Source: an uncultured Porphyromonadaceae bacterium
GTDB taxonomy: Bacteria; Bacteroidota; Bacteroidia; Bacteroidales; Muribaculaceae
NCBI GenBank assembly: GCA_902470475.1
Contig: CABRGT010000033.1
Location: 1 to 21,272, forward strand
DNA: 21,272 nucleotides
Reading direction: 5' to 3'
The translations under genes were made by a program, and so were the position numbers. The number at the start of each line of letters is the position of its first letter. Positions within the stretch are counted from its first letter, which is position 1. The notes beneath the pieces were generated by a model that saw nothing but the letters and a program-made list of their open reading frames with translations, was not told the DNA's origin and ran no database searches. This document shows, one piece after another, positions 6,664 to 14,131 of the stretch.

Positions 6664-7623
6664 ATGAAGATAGTGATTCTTGACGGGCATGTTGCCAATC
6701 CCGGAGATCTGTCGTGGGAGGCAATCGCCTCGCAGGGCGAGCTGACGGTCTACGACCGCACGGCTCCGGCCGATGTCGTGGCGCGGGCCGCGGATGCCGA
6801 GGCTGTTTTTGTCAATAAGGTCGAGCTGACGGCCGACATCATCGGCCGGCTGCCGCGCCTGCGTTTCATAGGCGAACTTGCCACCGGCTATAATAATATA
6901 GATGTGGCAGCGGCGCACAGCCGCGGCATAGTCATGAGCAATGTGCCTGCCTACAGCGGCGACTCTGTGGCGCAGACGGTGTTCGCCCTGCTGCTCGAGC
7001 TGACCAACCGCACCGCCCGCTACGATGAATCGGTACGCGCGGGCGACTGGTCCTCGTGCCGCGATTTCAGCTACACGCTCGGACCGATCACTGAGCTTGC
7101 AGGGCTGACGATGGGCGTCTACGGTCTGGGCAACATCGGGTCGAAGGTCGCGGCCGTAGCTCATGCGCTCGGGATGCATGTTGTGTCGCCTACGTCGAAG
7201 AGCGCCGGTGACATCGCCCCGTATGTGGAAAAGGTATCGTTCGACGGCATGCTCGCACGTGCCGATGACATTTCGATAAACGCGCCTCTGACAGCGGAGA
7301 ACCGCGGTCTGTTCTCGACCGACGCTTTCCGACGCATGAAGCCGACAGCTCTGCTGATCAACACGGCCCGCGGTCCGATAGTCGACGAGGAGGCGCTTGC
7401 CGAGGCCCTGCGTGCCGGAGAGATCGCCGGAGCCGGACTCGATGTGCTCGCGTGCGAGCCCCCGGCGCCTGATTGTCCGCTGATCTCCCCCGACCTGGCC
7501 GGCCGCTGCGTCATCACCCCTCACGTAGCATGGCAGTCGGTGGCCGCCCGCCGTCGCCTGCTGCAGATTTCGGCCGATAATCTCGCTGCCTTCATCGCAG
7601 GAACGCCCGCCAACTGCGTCTGA
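6664..7623 (+). CDS. D-isomer-specific 2-hydroxyacid dehydrogenase (glycerate dehydrogenase/hydroxypyruvate reductase-like)
   Basis: This 319-residue cytoplasmic oxidoreductase interconverts a 2-oxoacid and a D-2-hydroxyacid with NAD(P)H. The Rossmann loop is VYGLGNIGSK (152-161). The catalytic triad is visible: R236 in NTARGPIVDE, E265 in LACEPP and H287 in TPHVAW. The N-terminal substrate domain holds LATGYNNIDV (72-81). The closest recognised group is glycerate dehydrogenase/hydroxypyruvate reductase, but substrate cannot be fixed from sequence. At the end of the second Rossmann strand, where NAD-specific members usually have Asp, the sequence is VVSPTSKS (173-180), so NADP use or mixed specificity is possible. 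The start MKIVILDG begins the first beta strand and is secure. The tRNA terminator lies immediately upstream and no separate promoter is evident. Confidence 0.92.
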   Translation: MKIVILDGHVANPGDLSWEAIASQGELTVYDRTAPADVVARAADAEAVFVNKVELTADIIGRLPRLRFIGELATGYNNIDVAAAHSRGIVMSNVPAYSGDSVAQTVFALLLELTNRTARYDESVRAGDWSSCRDFSYTLGPITELAGLTMGVYGLGNIGSKVAAVAHALGMHVVSPTSKSAGDIAPYVEKVSFDGMLARADDISINAPLTAENRGLFSTDAFRRMKPTALLINTARGPIVDEEALAEALRAGEIAGAGLDVLACEPPAPDCPLISPDLAGRCVITPHVAWQSVAARRRLLQISADNLAAFIAGTPANCV

Positions 7624-7659
7624 AACGGCCATACAGCTCCCGCAATAAGCTATAAGCGG

Positions 7660-7700
7660 CGAAGCCCGATCGCTACGGACCGGGCTTCGTCGTCTTTTTT
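7660..7700 (+). terminator. Intrinsic terminator after the dehydrogenase gene
   Basis: CGAAGCCCG (7660-7668) pairs with CGGGCTTCG (7681-7689) around a 12-base loop; TCGTCTTTTTT follows. It is placed between two convergent genes. On the other strand there is no T-tract, so it should act only in the plus direction. Confidence 0.8.
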
Positions 7701-7739
7701 AAGGTATGATATCGGCCCGGGTCGGACCGAATCACAGTC

Positions 7740-7916
7740 TCATTTCTTCGATGCTTCGAGCGACTCTTTGCGGAAGGCTTTCATCAGTTTCTCGAGTTCG
7801 AGAGATGCCTTGCGGGCGCGGGCGCCGGCGGCCTTGTTGCCGTTTTCAAGTTGAGCCGTTGCGTCTTTCTGGAAAGCTTCGGCAAGAGCTGCTGCTTTTT
7901 CAATAAGTTCTTTCAT
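7740..7916 (-). CDS. Histone H1-like protein (Hc1 family)
   Basis: This 58-residue protein, MKELIEKAAALAEAFQKDAT at its start and LELEKLMKAFRKESLEASKK at its end, is mostly alpha-helical and Lys/Ala/Glu-rich. It carries the GNKAAGARARKASLELEKL core seen in Bacteroidales proteins annotated as histone H1-like (Hc1, PF07432). The family is presumed to bind DNA and help compact the nucleoid; function in this group is poorly tested. The start is ATG 7916: the open frame extends to 7949 but the -7 element at 7947-7954 means the upstream Met is not transcribed. Unlike chlamydial Hc1 it lacks a long Lys/Ala/Pro tail. It is monocistronic, between the dehydrogenase (convergent) and the glycogen operon. 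Confidence 0.88.
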   Translation of the reverse strand: MKELIEKAAALAEAFQKDATAQLENGNKAAGARARKASLELEKLMKAFRKESLEASKK

Positions 7917-7946
7917 GACAGTTGGTATTAAATGAGTAATATGTCG

Positions 7947-7954
7947 CAAAGATA
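7947..7954 (-). promoter_or_regulatory. -7 element of the histone H1-like gene
   Basis: TATCTTTG on the minus strand (7954-7947), identical to that of the exported-protein gene at 185-192. A good -33 TTTG is not seen at the right spacing. The start site near 7942 would give a leader of about 25 bases. The region upstream to about 8030 is very A/T-rich. Confidence 0.65.
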
Positions 7955-8024
7955 CAAAAATTCATTAGAAATAATAGATTTTGTAAAGAAAAATTCCAAA
8001 AAAATGCAAAAAACCATCTTTTTT

Positions 8025-8065
8025 AATTAAAAAACACGTCGCGACATGTATTCGCGACGTGTTTT
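8025..8065 (-). terminator. Terminator of the glycogen operon
   Basis: AAAACACGTCGCGA (8031-8044) and TCGCGACGTGTTTT (8052-8065) form a perfect 14-bp stem with a seven-base loop. On the minus strand the stem ends in TTTT and continues TTAATT. It lies 24 bases after the GH57 stop. Confidence 0.85.
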
Positions 8066-8089
8066 CAATGAGTTATGCGGCCATCCGGT

Positions 8090-9523
8090 TTATTTGGCCG
8101 ATGTATCTTTTTTGGTGGTGCGGGGCTTCTTCGGCGTTGGCGTTTTCTTTGCCGGAGCTGTTTTTTCGGGTGCCTTTTCCTGAGAGGCCTCCGTAGATTC
8201 GGCCTTGCGGTACTTGTGCTCGATGTTGTACTGCTCGAGATTCTTGCTCATGGAGTCCTTCTCGCGGGTAAGGGTCTCGATCTCGCGTTCCTGATTGCGG
8301 ATGGTGGTCAGCAGGGCGTTGAGTTCCTCGTTGTCGACCGACGCCGGGAACTGCTCGTCGACACGTACCAGGAAATCCGACAGCACGTTCATGTAGTTGG
8401 TGAACGCCTGGTACGGAGTCTCGTACGGGCTGAAGTTGGAGTGACCCTCGCCGAAATGCTTGGTCGACATATAGTAGAAGTGATCGGCGGCCTGCAGGTA
8501 CCACCAGTCCTGTTTCAGACGGCGGTCGCTTGCTAGACGCACGCGCTCGCCGACTCCATAGAGCTTTCCGGTGGCTTCGCGCTGCAGCGGGTTGCCCAGC
8601 CATGCCGATGTGTCGCGGGCCTCGTCGGCTCCTGAGATCGGATGCACGATGGCCAGCTCACCTACGGCTTTCAGCTTGCTGATGGCCATCGACGGAGTCC
8701 AGAATTCGATGCCGCGTTCGGCGGCGAAGCGCGGCAGGGCTTCCAGGAACTGGAAGATGCCGGTATGCGCCGGCTGCATGGCTCCGAACGTCTCGAGGTT
8801 GAGGCAGAGTGTTATGATCTGTTCGTCCTGCGGCGTCGATGCGATCCAGTCGATATATTTGTCGGCCGTCAGCGGATATGCTTCCCACGATGTGTCGCCG
8901 AAGCGCTGGGCGATGTCCTCGACAAGCTTCGAGTTGTTGAGCAGCAGCTTGAGCTTGGGCGCCGATGCGGCCGAATAGACATAGTTGGGCGATTTCCAGC
9001 CCAGGATGTGTTTGGCACCTTCGGTGATGCAACCCTTGAAGCCCATGGCGAGGATCTGCGGGGCAAGTTCGTCGCAGTAGATCAGCTCGGTGTTGCGGAG
9101 CACCTTGGGCTTGACGCCGAGCAGCGTCTCGATCTTCTCGCACTGCACCTCGACCTGCTGGCGGAATTCGTCGGGGTCGAAGAGCGATGCCAGCGAGTGG
9201 GCGTAGGTTGTGGCGGTGAACTCTACCGCGCCGGTCTTGGCCAGCTTCTTGAGCAGATCGATGAATTCGGGCACGTAGATCTCGAACTGTTCCAGGGCAG
9301 CGCCCGATACGGAGATCGAGCAGCGGAACGCGCCTTTGCTCTCCTCGATCATCCGCAGCAGCGATTCGGCCGCCGGTATGTAGCTCTGCTGTGCCAGGCG
9401 GGTGATGATGTCGTCGTTGAGGAAGTCGTCGTAGTAGTAGTGGTCGTTGCCGATGTCGAAGAAGCGGTAGCGTTTGAGCCGGAAGGGCTGGTGTATCTCG
9501 AAGTTAAAATCTATGGCTTTCAT
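8090..9523 (-). CDS. Glycoside hydrolase family 57 (alpha-amylase-like) protein
   Basis: This 477-residue protein has GH57 landmarks in order: HQP at 11-13 (region 1), the nucleophile region LRNTELIYCD with E146 (region 3), LNLETFG at 241-247 (region 4), and QAADHFYYMSTK at 344-355 (region 5). In characterised GH57 enzymes region 4 carries the acid/base Asp (as in DYETFG or DDGEKFG); here that position is Asn (N242, codon AAC). GH57 alpha-amylase-like proteins lacking a catalytic residue are known, so it may be inactive, altered, or a glucan-binding partner. Residues about 395-436 look coiled-coil, and 440-477 form a basic Lys/Ala/Pro/Thr tail. No signal peptide: it acts in the cytoplasm. It is the last gene of the glycogen operon, 14 bases after the GT4 gene. 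Confidence 0.88.
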   Translation of the reverse strand: MKAIDFNFEIHQPFRLKRYRFFDIGNDHYYYDDFLNDDIITRLAQQSYIPAAESLLRMIEESKGAFRCSISVSGAALEQFEIYVPEFIDLLKKLAKTGAVEFTATTYAHSLASLFDPDEFRQQVEVQCEKIETLLGVKPKVLRNTELIYCDELAPQILAMGFKGCITEGAKHILGWKSPNYVYSAASAPKLKLLLNNSKLVEDIAQRFGDTSWEAYPLTADKYIDWIASTPQDEQIITLCLNLETFGAMQPAHTGIFQFLEALPRFAAERGIEFWTPSMAISKLKAVGELAIVHPISGADEARDTSAWLGNPLQREATGKLYGVGERVRLASDRRLKQDWWYLQAADHFYYMSTKHFGEGHSNFSPYETPYQAFTNYMNVLSDFLVRVDEQFPASVDNEELNALLTTIRNQEREIETLTREKDSMSKNLEQYNIEHKYRKAESTEASQEKAPEKTAPAKKTPTPKKPRTTKKDTSAK

Positions 9524-9537
9524 TTTTTTGGATTGGT

Positions 9538-10803
9538 TTAGCGGTTGTTCAACACTTTATTATATATGTCGATTACTTTCTGGCCGGCCTTGTCCCATGT
9601 TATGCGGGCCACTTCGGCCAGGCCCTCTTCGCGCAGCTGCGAGTACAGGGCCGGGTAGGAGATGATGGCGTTGATGGCGTCGGCCATGGCGTCGATGTCC
9701 CAGTAGTCGGTCTTGATGACGTGCTCGAGGATCTCGGCGCATCCGCTCTGCTTGGAGATGATCGACGGCACTCCCATCTGCATGGCTTCCAGGGGCGATA
9801 TGCCGAACGGCTCGGATACCGACGGCATGATGTACACGTCGGATGCCTTGAGCATCTCGTATACCTGCCGGCCCTTCTGAAATCCGGGGAAATGGAACCG
9901 GTCGGAGATTCCGCGGGCGGCGGCCAGCTCGATCATCTTGTCCATCATGTCGCCCGATCCGGCCATGACGAATCGTACCTTCGAGCGGTTGTTCTTCAGT
10001 ACTTTCGCCGCGGCTTCGACGAAGTATTCGGGGCCTTTCTGCATGGTGATGCGGCCCAGGAACGTGACGATCTTTTCCTTTGGCTTGGTCACTTCGATGT
10101 CGAGTAGATCGCGGCTCAGGGGTATCACGGCATTATGCACTGTGGTGACCTTGGCCGGGTCGATGCCGTACTTGTCGATGACGGTGTCGCGCGTGAGGTT
10201 CGATACGGTGATGATATGGTCGGCATGGATCATGCCGTCGCGTTCGATGTTGAATACCGTCGGGTTGACGTTACCGCGCGAGCGGTCGTAGTCGGTGGCG
10301 TGCACGTGGATCACCAGTGGCTTGCCCGTCACCTGCTTGGCGTGAATGCCGGCCGGATATGTGAGCCAGTCGTGCGAGTGGATTATGTCGCAGTCGACCG
10401 TGCGGGCTATCACTCCGGCCATGATCGAGTAGTTGTTGATTTCCTCGAGCAGGTTGTCGGGGTAGCGGCCCGAGAATTCGATACAGCCCAGGTCGTTGGT
10501 GCGCATGTAGTTGAAGTCGGCGTAGATGTGGTCGCGGAGCCGGAAATAGAGGTCGGGATCCATCACGCGGCCGATACGCTGCTCGACGTAGTCGCGGCTG
10601 ACGTCGCGCCATGCCACCGGCACCTGCGACGCGCCTATGATGTTGGCGAATGAGCGGTCCTCGTCGCCCCAGGGTTTGGGTATGACGAAGTTGATGTCCA
10701 TGTTGCCGCATTGCGACATTCCCTGCGTCAGGCCGTACGATGCCGTGCCGAGACCTCCGAGGATATGGGGCGGGAACTCCCACCCGAACATTAATGCTTT
10801 CAT
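9538..10803 (-). CDS. GT4 family glycosyltransferase, glycogen synthase-like
   Basis: This 421-residue GT-B protein transfers sugar from a nucleotide donor, probably extending alpha-glucan. The N-terminal domain has GWEFPPHILGGLGTASYGL (7-25), with the glycine loop typical of glycogen/starch synthase relatives, and IHSHDWLTYPAGI (141-153). The C-terminal donor domain has FLGRITMQKGPEYF (248-261, R251 and K256 contacting phosphate) and the EX7E motif in EPFGISPLEA (E331, E339). The usual GT4 length fits. It lies between the debranching enzyme (27 bases upstream) and GH57 genes, an arrangement familiar from Bacteroides glycogen clusters. The donor (ADP- or UDP-glucose) cannot be read from the sequence. 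Confidence 0.92.
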   Translation of the reverse strand: MKALMFGWEFPPHILGGLGTASYGLTQGMSQCGNMDINFVIPKPWGDEDRSFANIIGASQVPVAWRDVSRDYVEQRIGRVMDPDLYFRLRDHIYADFNYMRTNDLGCIEFSGRYPDNLLEEINNYSIMAGVIARTVDCDIIHSHDWLTYPAGIHAKQVTGKPLVIHVHATDYDRSRGNVNPTVFNIERDGMIHADHIITVSNLTRDTVIDKYGIDPAKVTTVHNAVIPLSRDLLDIEVTKPKEKIVTFLGRITMQKGPEYFVEAAAKVLKNNRSKVRFVMAGSGDMMDKMIELAAARGISDRFHFPGFQKGRQVYEMLKASDVYIMPSVSEPFGISPLEAMQMGVPSIISKQSGCAEILEHVIKTDYWDIDAMADAINAIISYPALYSQLREEGLAEVARITWDKAGQKVIDIYNKVLNNR

Positions 10804-10830
10804 CGGTTATTCTATCGTTAAGGTGGAAGT

Positions 10831-12777
10831 TCAGTTGGTGAATTTCTTTATAAGACGGACGGTGCGCAGCACCTCTGCCACGTTGGTGGCATGCGACACG
10901 GCGCCGCGGCCCTTGAACGGCGGGTTGCCGTCGTAGAGCTGCGAGAGCGAGGCGATGCACCCTTCCGACATCTCGTCCTCGAACCCGATGAGCATCCGGT
11001 CGATGTAGCTCACGCCGCTCATGCCGAATACTTTCAGGTAGGCCTCGGCGTAGAAGCCCATCAGCCACGGACGTGCGGGACCCTGATGCAGGGCTTGCTC
11101 GCGCTCGTCGGGCGAGCCGAGGTAGAAGGGCCGGTAGCCGTAGCTCTTCGGCGACAGGGTGCGCAGCCCTTTGGGTGTGAGCAGTTCGCGGGTCACCACG
11201 TCGAGCACGCCCTTGCGCTGGCGGCGGTCGAGCGGCGAGTAGTCAAGGCCGATTGCCACTGCCATGTTGGGGCGTACCTCGGGCGATGCGTAGTTGCCGT
11301 CGACATAGTCGAACAGATATCCGCTGTCGTTGAGGAACATGTCGATGAACGGCTGCTTCATCTTCTCGGCGGCGGCGATCCATGTCTGCCGTCGTTCGGC
11401 CAGGGCCTCGTTGCCTTCGAGCAGCGTGGCGCCGAACATCAGGGCGTTGTACCACAGCGCGTTGAATTCTACCAGGTAGCCCGAACGCGGTATGATCGGG
11501 CGCCCGTTGTGGTTGGCGTTCATCCACGATACGGGCGCTTCGGTGCCGACGGTGGTCACCAGTCCGTTGTCGGGATTCACTTTCAGGTTCGGGTGGCCGT
11601 CGCGCAGCAGATAGTCGAGTGTCTCGGTGACGAATTCCGTGTACAGTTCGCGGGCGCGTTCGGCTCCGATGGTCTTATAGTACTGCTGCACGGCCCAGAG
11701 AGCCCACAGAGGGATGTCGGGCAGCTCGATGCCGTGGATACGGCCTTTGGTGTCGCCGTCGGTCATGAACCGGGTCAGAGCCTTGATGCCCGTGGCCATT
11801 ATCGATTCATAGTCGGCGCGGTGATCGATGGCCAGGGTGAGGCCCGGCAGAGCCATGAATGTGTTGCGGGCCAGGACGGTGCCCCAGGGGAAGCCCGAGA
11901 TCACATACATGTCCTTGCCGTCCTTGATATAGAACTGCTTGGCCGAGTTTTTCAGACAGTTGAAGAACGAGGTGCGCGGCGTGCGCGATTCGATTTCGGC
12001 CGTGTACATTTTCTTGAGGTTGCGGGGATTTACTTCGCTGATGCCGGCCGAGAAGATAATGGATTCGCCTCTCTTGATGGGGACCTCGAAGTAGCCCGGA
12101 ACCCACAGGTCCTCGCAGTAGGGTACGCCCCTCTCGAGGTCCTTGACATATTCGATATCTTTGTACCAGTTGGGTTCGTCGACCCACACCGGCTTGTGGC
12201 TGAACTGCATGTACAGCGTCGGGAAACCTTCGTAGAGGCAGGTGGCCACACCGTTGTTGACCGGCTTGATTTCCTTATTGATAGCGTTGTTGGCCATGCA
12301 CAGCGAGTTGACCTCGCGGAATGCCAGGAACGGCTTGAAGCGCAGTGTCGTGGCCGAATGGGCCTCGACTAGGGTGTATCGGATCAGGATGCGGTTTTCC
12401 TGCGATATGAAGATCTTTTCCTTGGTCAGGATCACGCCGCCTACGCGGTAGGTCATGCGGGGCACGTCCTCGCAGTCGAACTCCCGGATATACTTGTGGC
12501 CGTTGGGGCTGTAGACGCCGCCCTTGTAGCGGTGGATGCCCAGGTTGAAGGGCGCGCCGTGCTGTATCACGGTCTCGTCGAGCGACGAAAGCATCACGTG
12601 CGGCCGGTTGTCCATATCCGGGATGGGGATCACCAGCAGGCCGTGCTGCTTGCGCGTGTTGCATCCAACCAGGCTCGTACAGTGATACGCCCCCGCCTGA
12701 TTCGTGCGCAGCATCTCTTTCGGGAGCGACTGGTCAAGATTAATCAGCAGGTTCTTATCAAATTTCAGATAACTCAT
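10831..12777 (-). CDS. Glycogen debranching enzyme (amylo-alpha-1,6-glucosidase type, GH133)
   Basis: This 648-residue cytoplasmic protein has the bacterial GDE layout: an N-terminal beta-rich domain (about 1-265, including GLLVIPIP and SSLDETVIQHG) and a C-terminal (alpha/alpha)6 glucosidase domain. In the second domain IELPDIPLWALWAVQQYY keeps the conserved Asp (D354), and RSGYLVEFNALWYNAL (431-446) and SPLDRRQRKGVLDVV are also typical. Two strongly conserved stretches differ: the usual GRDTF-ALPG reads LARNTFMALPG (N305), and the usual HQGT-WPWL reads HQGPARPWL (564-572). These may lower or change activity. The family trims alpha-1,6 branches during glycogen breakdown. It is the first gene of the operon, with a promoter at 12850-12880 and a leader of about 65 bases. 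Confidence 0.9.
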   Translation of the reverse strand: MSYLKFDKNLLINLDQSLPKEMLRTNQAGAYHCTSLVGCNTRKQHGLLVIPIPDMDNRPHVMLSSLDETVIQHGAPFNLGIHRYKGGVYSPNGHKYIREFDCEDVPRMTYRVGGVILTKEKIFISQENRILIRYTLVEAHSATTLRFKPFLAFREVNSLCMANNAINKEIKPVNNGVATCLYEGFPTLYMQFSHKPVWVDEPNWYKDIEYVKDLERGVPYCEDLWVPGYFEVPIKRGESIIFSAGISEVNPRNLKKMYTAEIESRTPRTSFFNCLKNSAKQFYIKDGKDMYVISGFPWGTVLARNTFMALPGLTLAIDHRADYESIMATGIKALTRFMTDGDTKGRIHGIELPDIPLWALWAVQQYYKTIGAERARELYTEFVTETLDYLLRDGHPNLKVNPDNGLVTTVGTEAPVSWMNANHNGRPIIPRSGYLVEFNALWYNALMFGATLLEGNEALAERRQTWIAAAEKMKQPFIDMFLNDSGYLFDYVDGNYASPEVRPNMAVAIGLDYSPLDRRQRKGVLDVVTRELLTPKGLRTLSPKSYGYRPFYLGSPDEREQALHQGPARPWLMGFYAEAYLKVFGMSGVSYIDRMLIGFEDEMSEGCIASLSQLYDGNPPFKGRGAVSHATNVAEVLRTVRLIKKFTN

Positions 12778-12849
12778 ATCGGTTGAGTTGGCTTTAATGG
12801 TTGTGTTAGTTAGGATTTTTATTAACGGTTATTGTCAGACTTTATGCCA

Positions 12850-12880
12850 CGAAATTAATCTATTTTGGTGAAATATCAAA
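12850..12880 (-). promoter_or_regulatory. Promoter of the glycogen operon
   Basis: On the minus strand TTTG (12880-12877), 19 bases, then TAATTTCG (12857-12850), one mismatch to TAnnTTTG. It faces away from the OmpA-gene promoter 67 bases to the right; the intervening DNA is AT-rich and could hold shared regulatory sites, though none is recognisable. Confidence 0.55.
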
Positions 12881-12946
12881 GATTATTCACAATTTTTTTG
12901 AACAATGTAATGCTTTTGTGTTTTTTAACAAAAATTTGCTTAAAAA

Positions 12947-12978
12947 TTTGCTTTTTAATCACCGGTTTTATAACTTTG
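12947..12978 (+). promoter_or_regulatory. Promoter of the OmpA-family gene
   Basis: TTTG (12947-12950), 20 bases, TAACTTTG (12971-12978): a perfect Bacteroidetes promoter. A second TTTGCTT copy lies 13 bases further upstream. The start site near 12983 leaves a leader of about 14 bases to the GTG start. Confidence 0.8.
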
Positions 12979-12996
12979 CGGCAAATATAGACCGAC

Positions 12997-14034
12997 GTGA
13001 GACTATTCCGAATCATACTTGCCATGCTTGTCGCCGCGGCGCCGTCCGCGGGTGCGCGAAGCGGTTATGCCGCTCCGGCACTGGCTGACAATGTCAGCGT
13101 CGGAGTCTCGGCCGGGGTCGCGTCGCCGCTCAAGGGCGGTCCGTTCTGGGGCAATATGCGTCCGGGCGTGGCTGTCGACGGCATGAAGATGCTCACTCCG
13201 TCGTTCGGCATCGGAGTGGAAGCCATGTGCGGCTTCAATACCTCGCGCTGGCCCGGCTGGACACGCTCGGCCACTGCGGTCGACCACAGTTATCTGGGAG
13301 TATTCGCCGGCTACGATTTCATACGTGGACTGTCGGTGCAGTCGCCTTTCGCGGCCGGCATACAGCTCGGTTCCGGCTGGGGCCATGCGTTCGCTTCCGG
13401 AGGCGGCCACAGCTTCTTCGCCACCCGTGCCGGGCTTTTTCTCCGCTACGCCCTCACGCCGAGATTCGCGCTGGAGCTTCAGCCCTCGTTCCTGTGGGAC
13501 ATGTCCGATGCCGCCATTTCCGGCACCTCGGCCGGCTATAAGGCATCGCGGTGTGTGTTTATGCTTCAGGCAGGGTTCCGCTGCAGTTTCGGCCGCGGAT
13601 TCGTCTACGGCCGGGTATATACGCCCGACGAGATAGCCCGCCTCAACGGCGATGTCAACGACATGCGCGCCGAGGTAGTGGCCGAGGAGGCCGTTGACAA
13701 CCGCCTCAACACTGTCTACGATGTGTTTTTCCATTCGGGGTCGTCGGAAGTCGAACCCGACCAGATGCCCAACATCGAGCGTGTGGCGGCACATCTGAAC
13801 CAGACGCCTTCGTCATATGTTCTGATAGAAGGCTATGCCAGCGCCGACGGCGCCGCCGATGCCAACAGCCGCCTTTCCGAGCAGCGGGCGCAGGCGGTCA
13901 AGGATATTCTGACGCGCCGCTACGGCATACCGTCCGACCGTATCAGGGCCGTGGGCCGAGGGGTGGGGCATCTGTTCGCCGAAGAATCGTGGAATCGGGT
14001 CAGTGTCTGCACCGTCACGCTCCCTGAACCTTGA
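12997..14034 (+). CDS. OmpA-family outer membrane protein
   Basis: This 345-residue protein has a signal peptide (MRLFRIILAMLVAAAPSAGA), an N-terminal beta-barrel-like region (about 30-205, alternating strands such as VSVGVSAGVASP and FGIGVEAMCGF, with many aromatic residues), a short helical linker with IARLNGDVNDMRAEVVAEEA, and a C-terminal OmpA domain (about 230-345). It should anchor the outer membrane to peptidoglycan. The start is a GTG at 12997; the first ATG (codon 10) would leave a signal peptide without its basic residues. In the OmpA domain the segment usually reading G(H/Y)(T/A)D is GYASADG, so the Asp that contacts diaminopimelate is replaced by Ser at that place, while LSEQRA keeps the Arg. 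It has a strong promoter and a terminator after it. Confidence 0.88.
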   Translation: MRLFRIILAMLVAAAPSAGARSGYAAPALADNVSVGVSAGVASPLKGGPFWGNMRPGVAVDGMKMLTPSFGIGVEAMCGFNTSRWPGWTRSATAVDHSYLGVFAGYDFIRGLSVQSPFAAGIQLGSGWGHAFASGGGHSFFATRAGLFLRYALTPRFALELQPSFLWDMSDAAISGTSAGYKASRCVFMLQAGFRCSFGRGFVYGRVYTPDEIARLNGDVNDMRAEVVAEEAVDNRLNTVYDVFFHSGSSEVEPDQMPNIERVAAHLNQTPSSYVLIEGYASADGAADANSRLSEQRAQAVKDILTRRYGIPSDRIRAVGRGVGHLFAEESWNRVSVCTVTLPEP

Positions 14035-14086
14035 AATTCTCTGAAACCCGGAACACCAATAAACAACTTTACATAACTGACAGCAC

Positions 14087-14123
14087 GCAGGCCCGGGACA
14101 AAATCGCCGGGCCTGCCTTTTTT
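14087..14123 (+). terminator. Intrinsic terminator between the OmpA-family and SemiSWEET genes
   Basis: GCAGGCCCGG (14087-14096) pairs perfectly over 10 bp with CCGGGCCTGC (14107-14116), loop of 10 bases, then CTTTTTT. It ends 8 bases before the ATG of the next gene. Confidence 0.85.
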
Positions 14124-14131
14124 AGAAAAAC

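Noticed and set aside
6547..7632. A 361-codon minus-strand frame opposite the dehydrogenase and tRNA
   Set aside because: It crosses the tRNA and terminator and is antisense to a gene with all catalytic residues present.
10891..12372. A 493-codon plus-strand frame opposite the debranching gene
   Set aside because: Antisense shadow of a well-recognised family in a GC-rich gene.
12900..12996. Attachment site or replication origin in the AT-rich divergent gap
   Set aside because: The AT-rich DNA is explained by two divergent promoters; there are no integrase genes, DnaA-box clusters or direct repeats of useful length.
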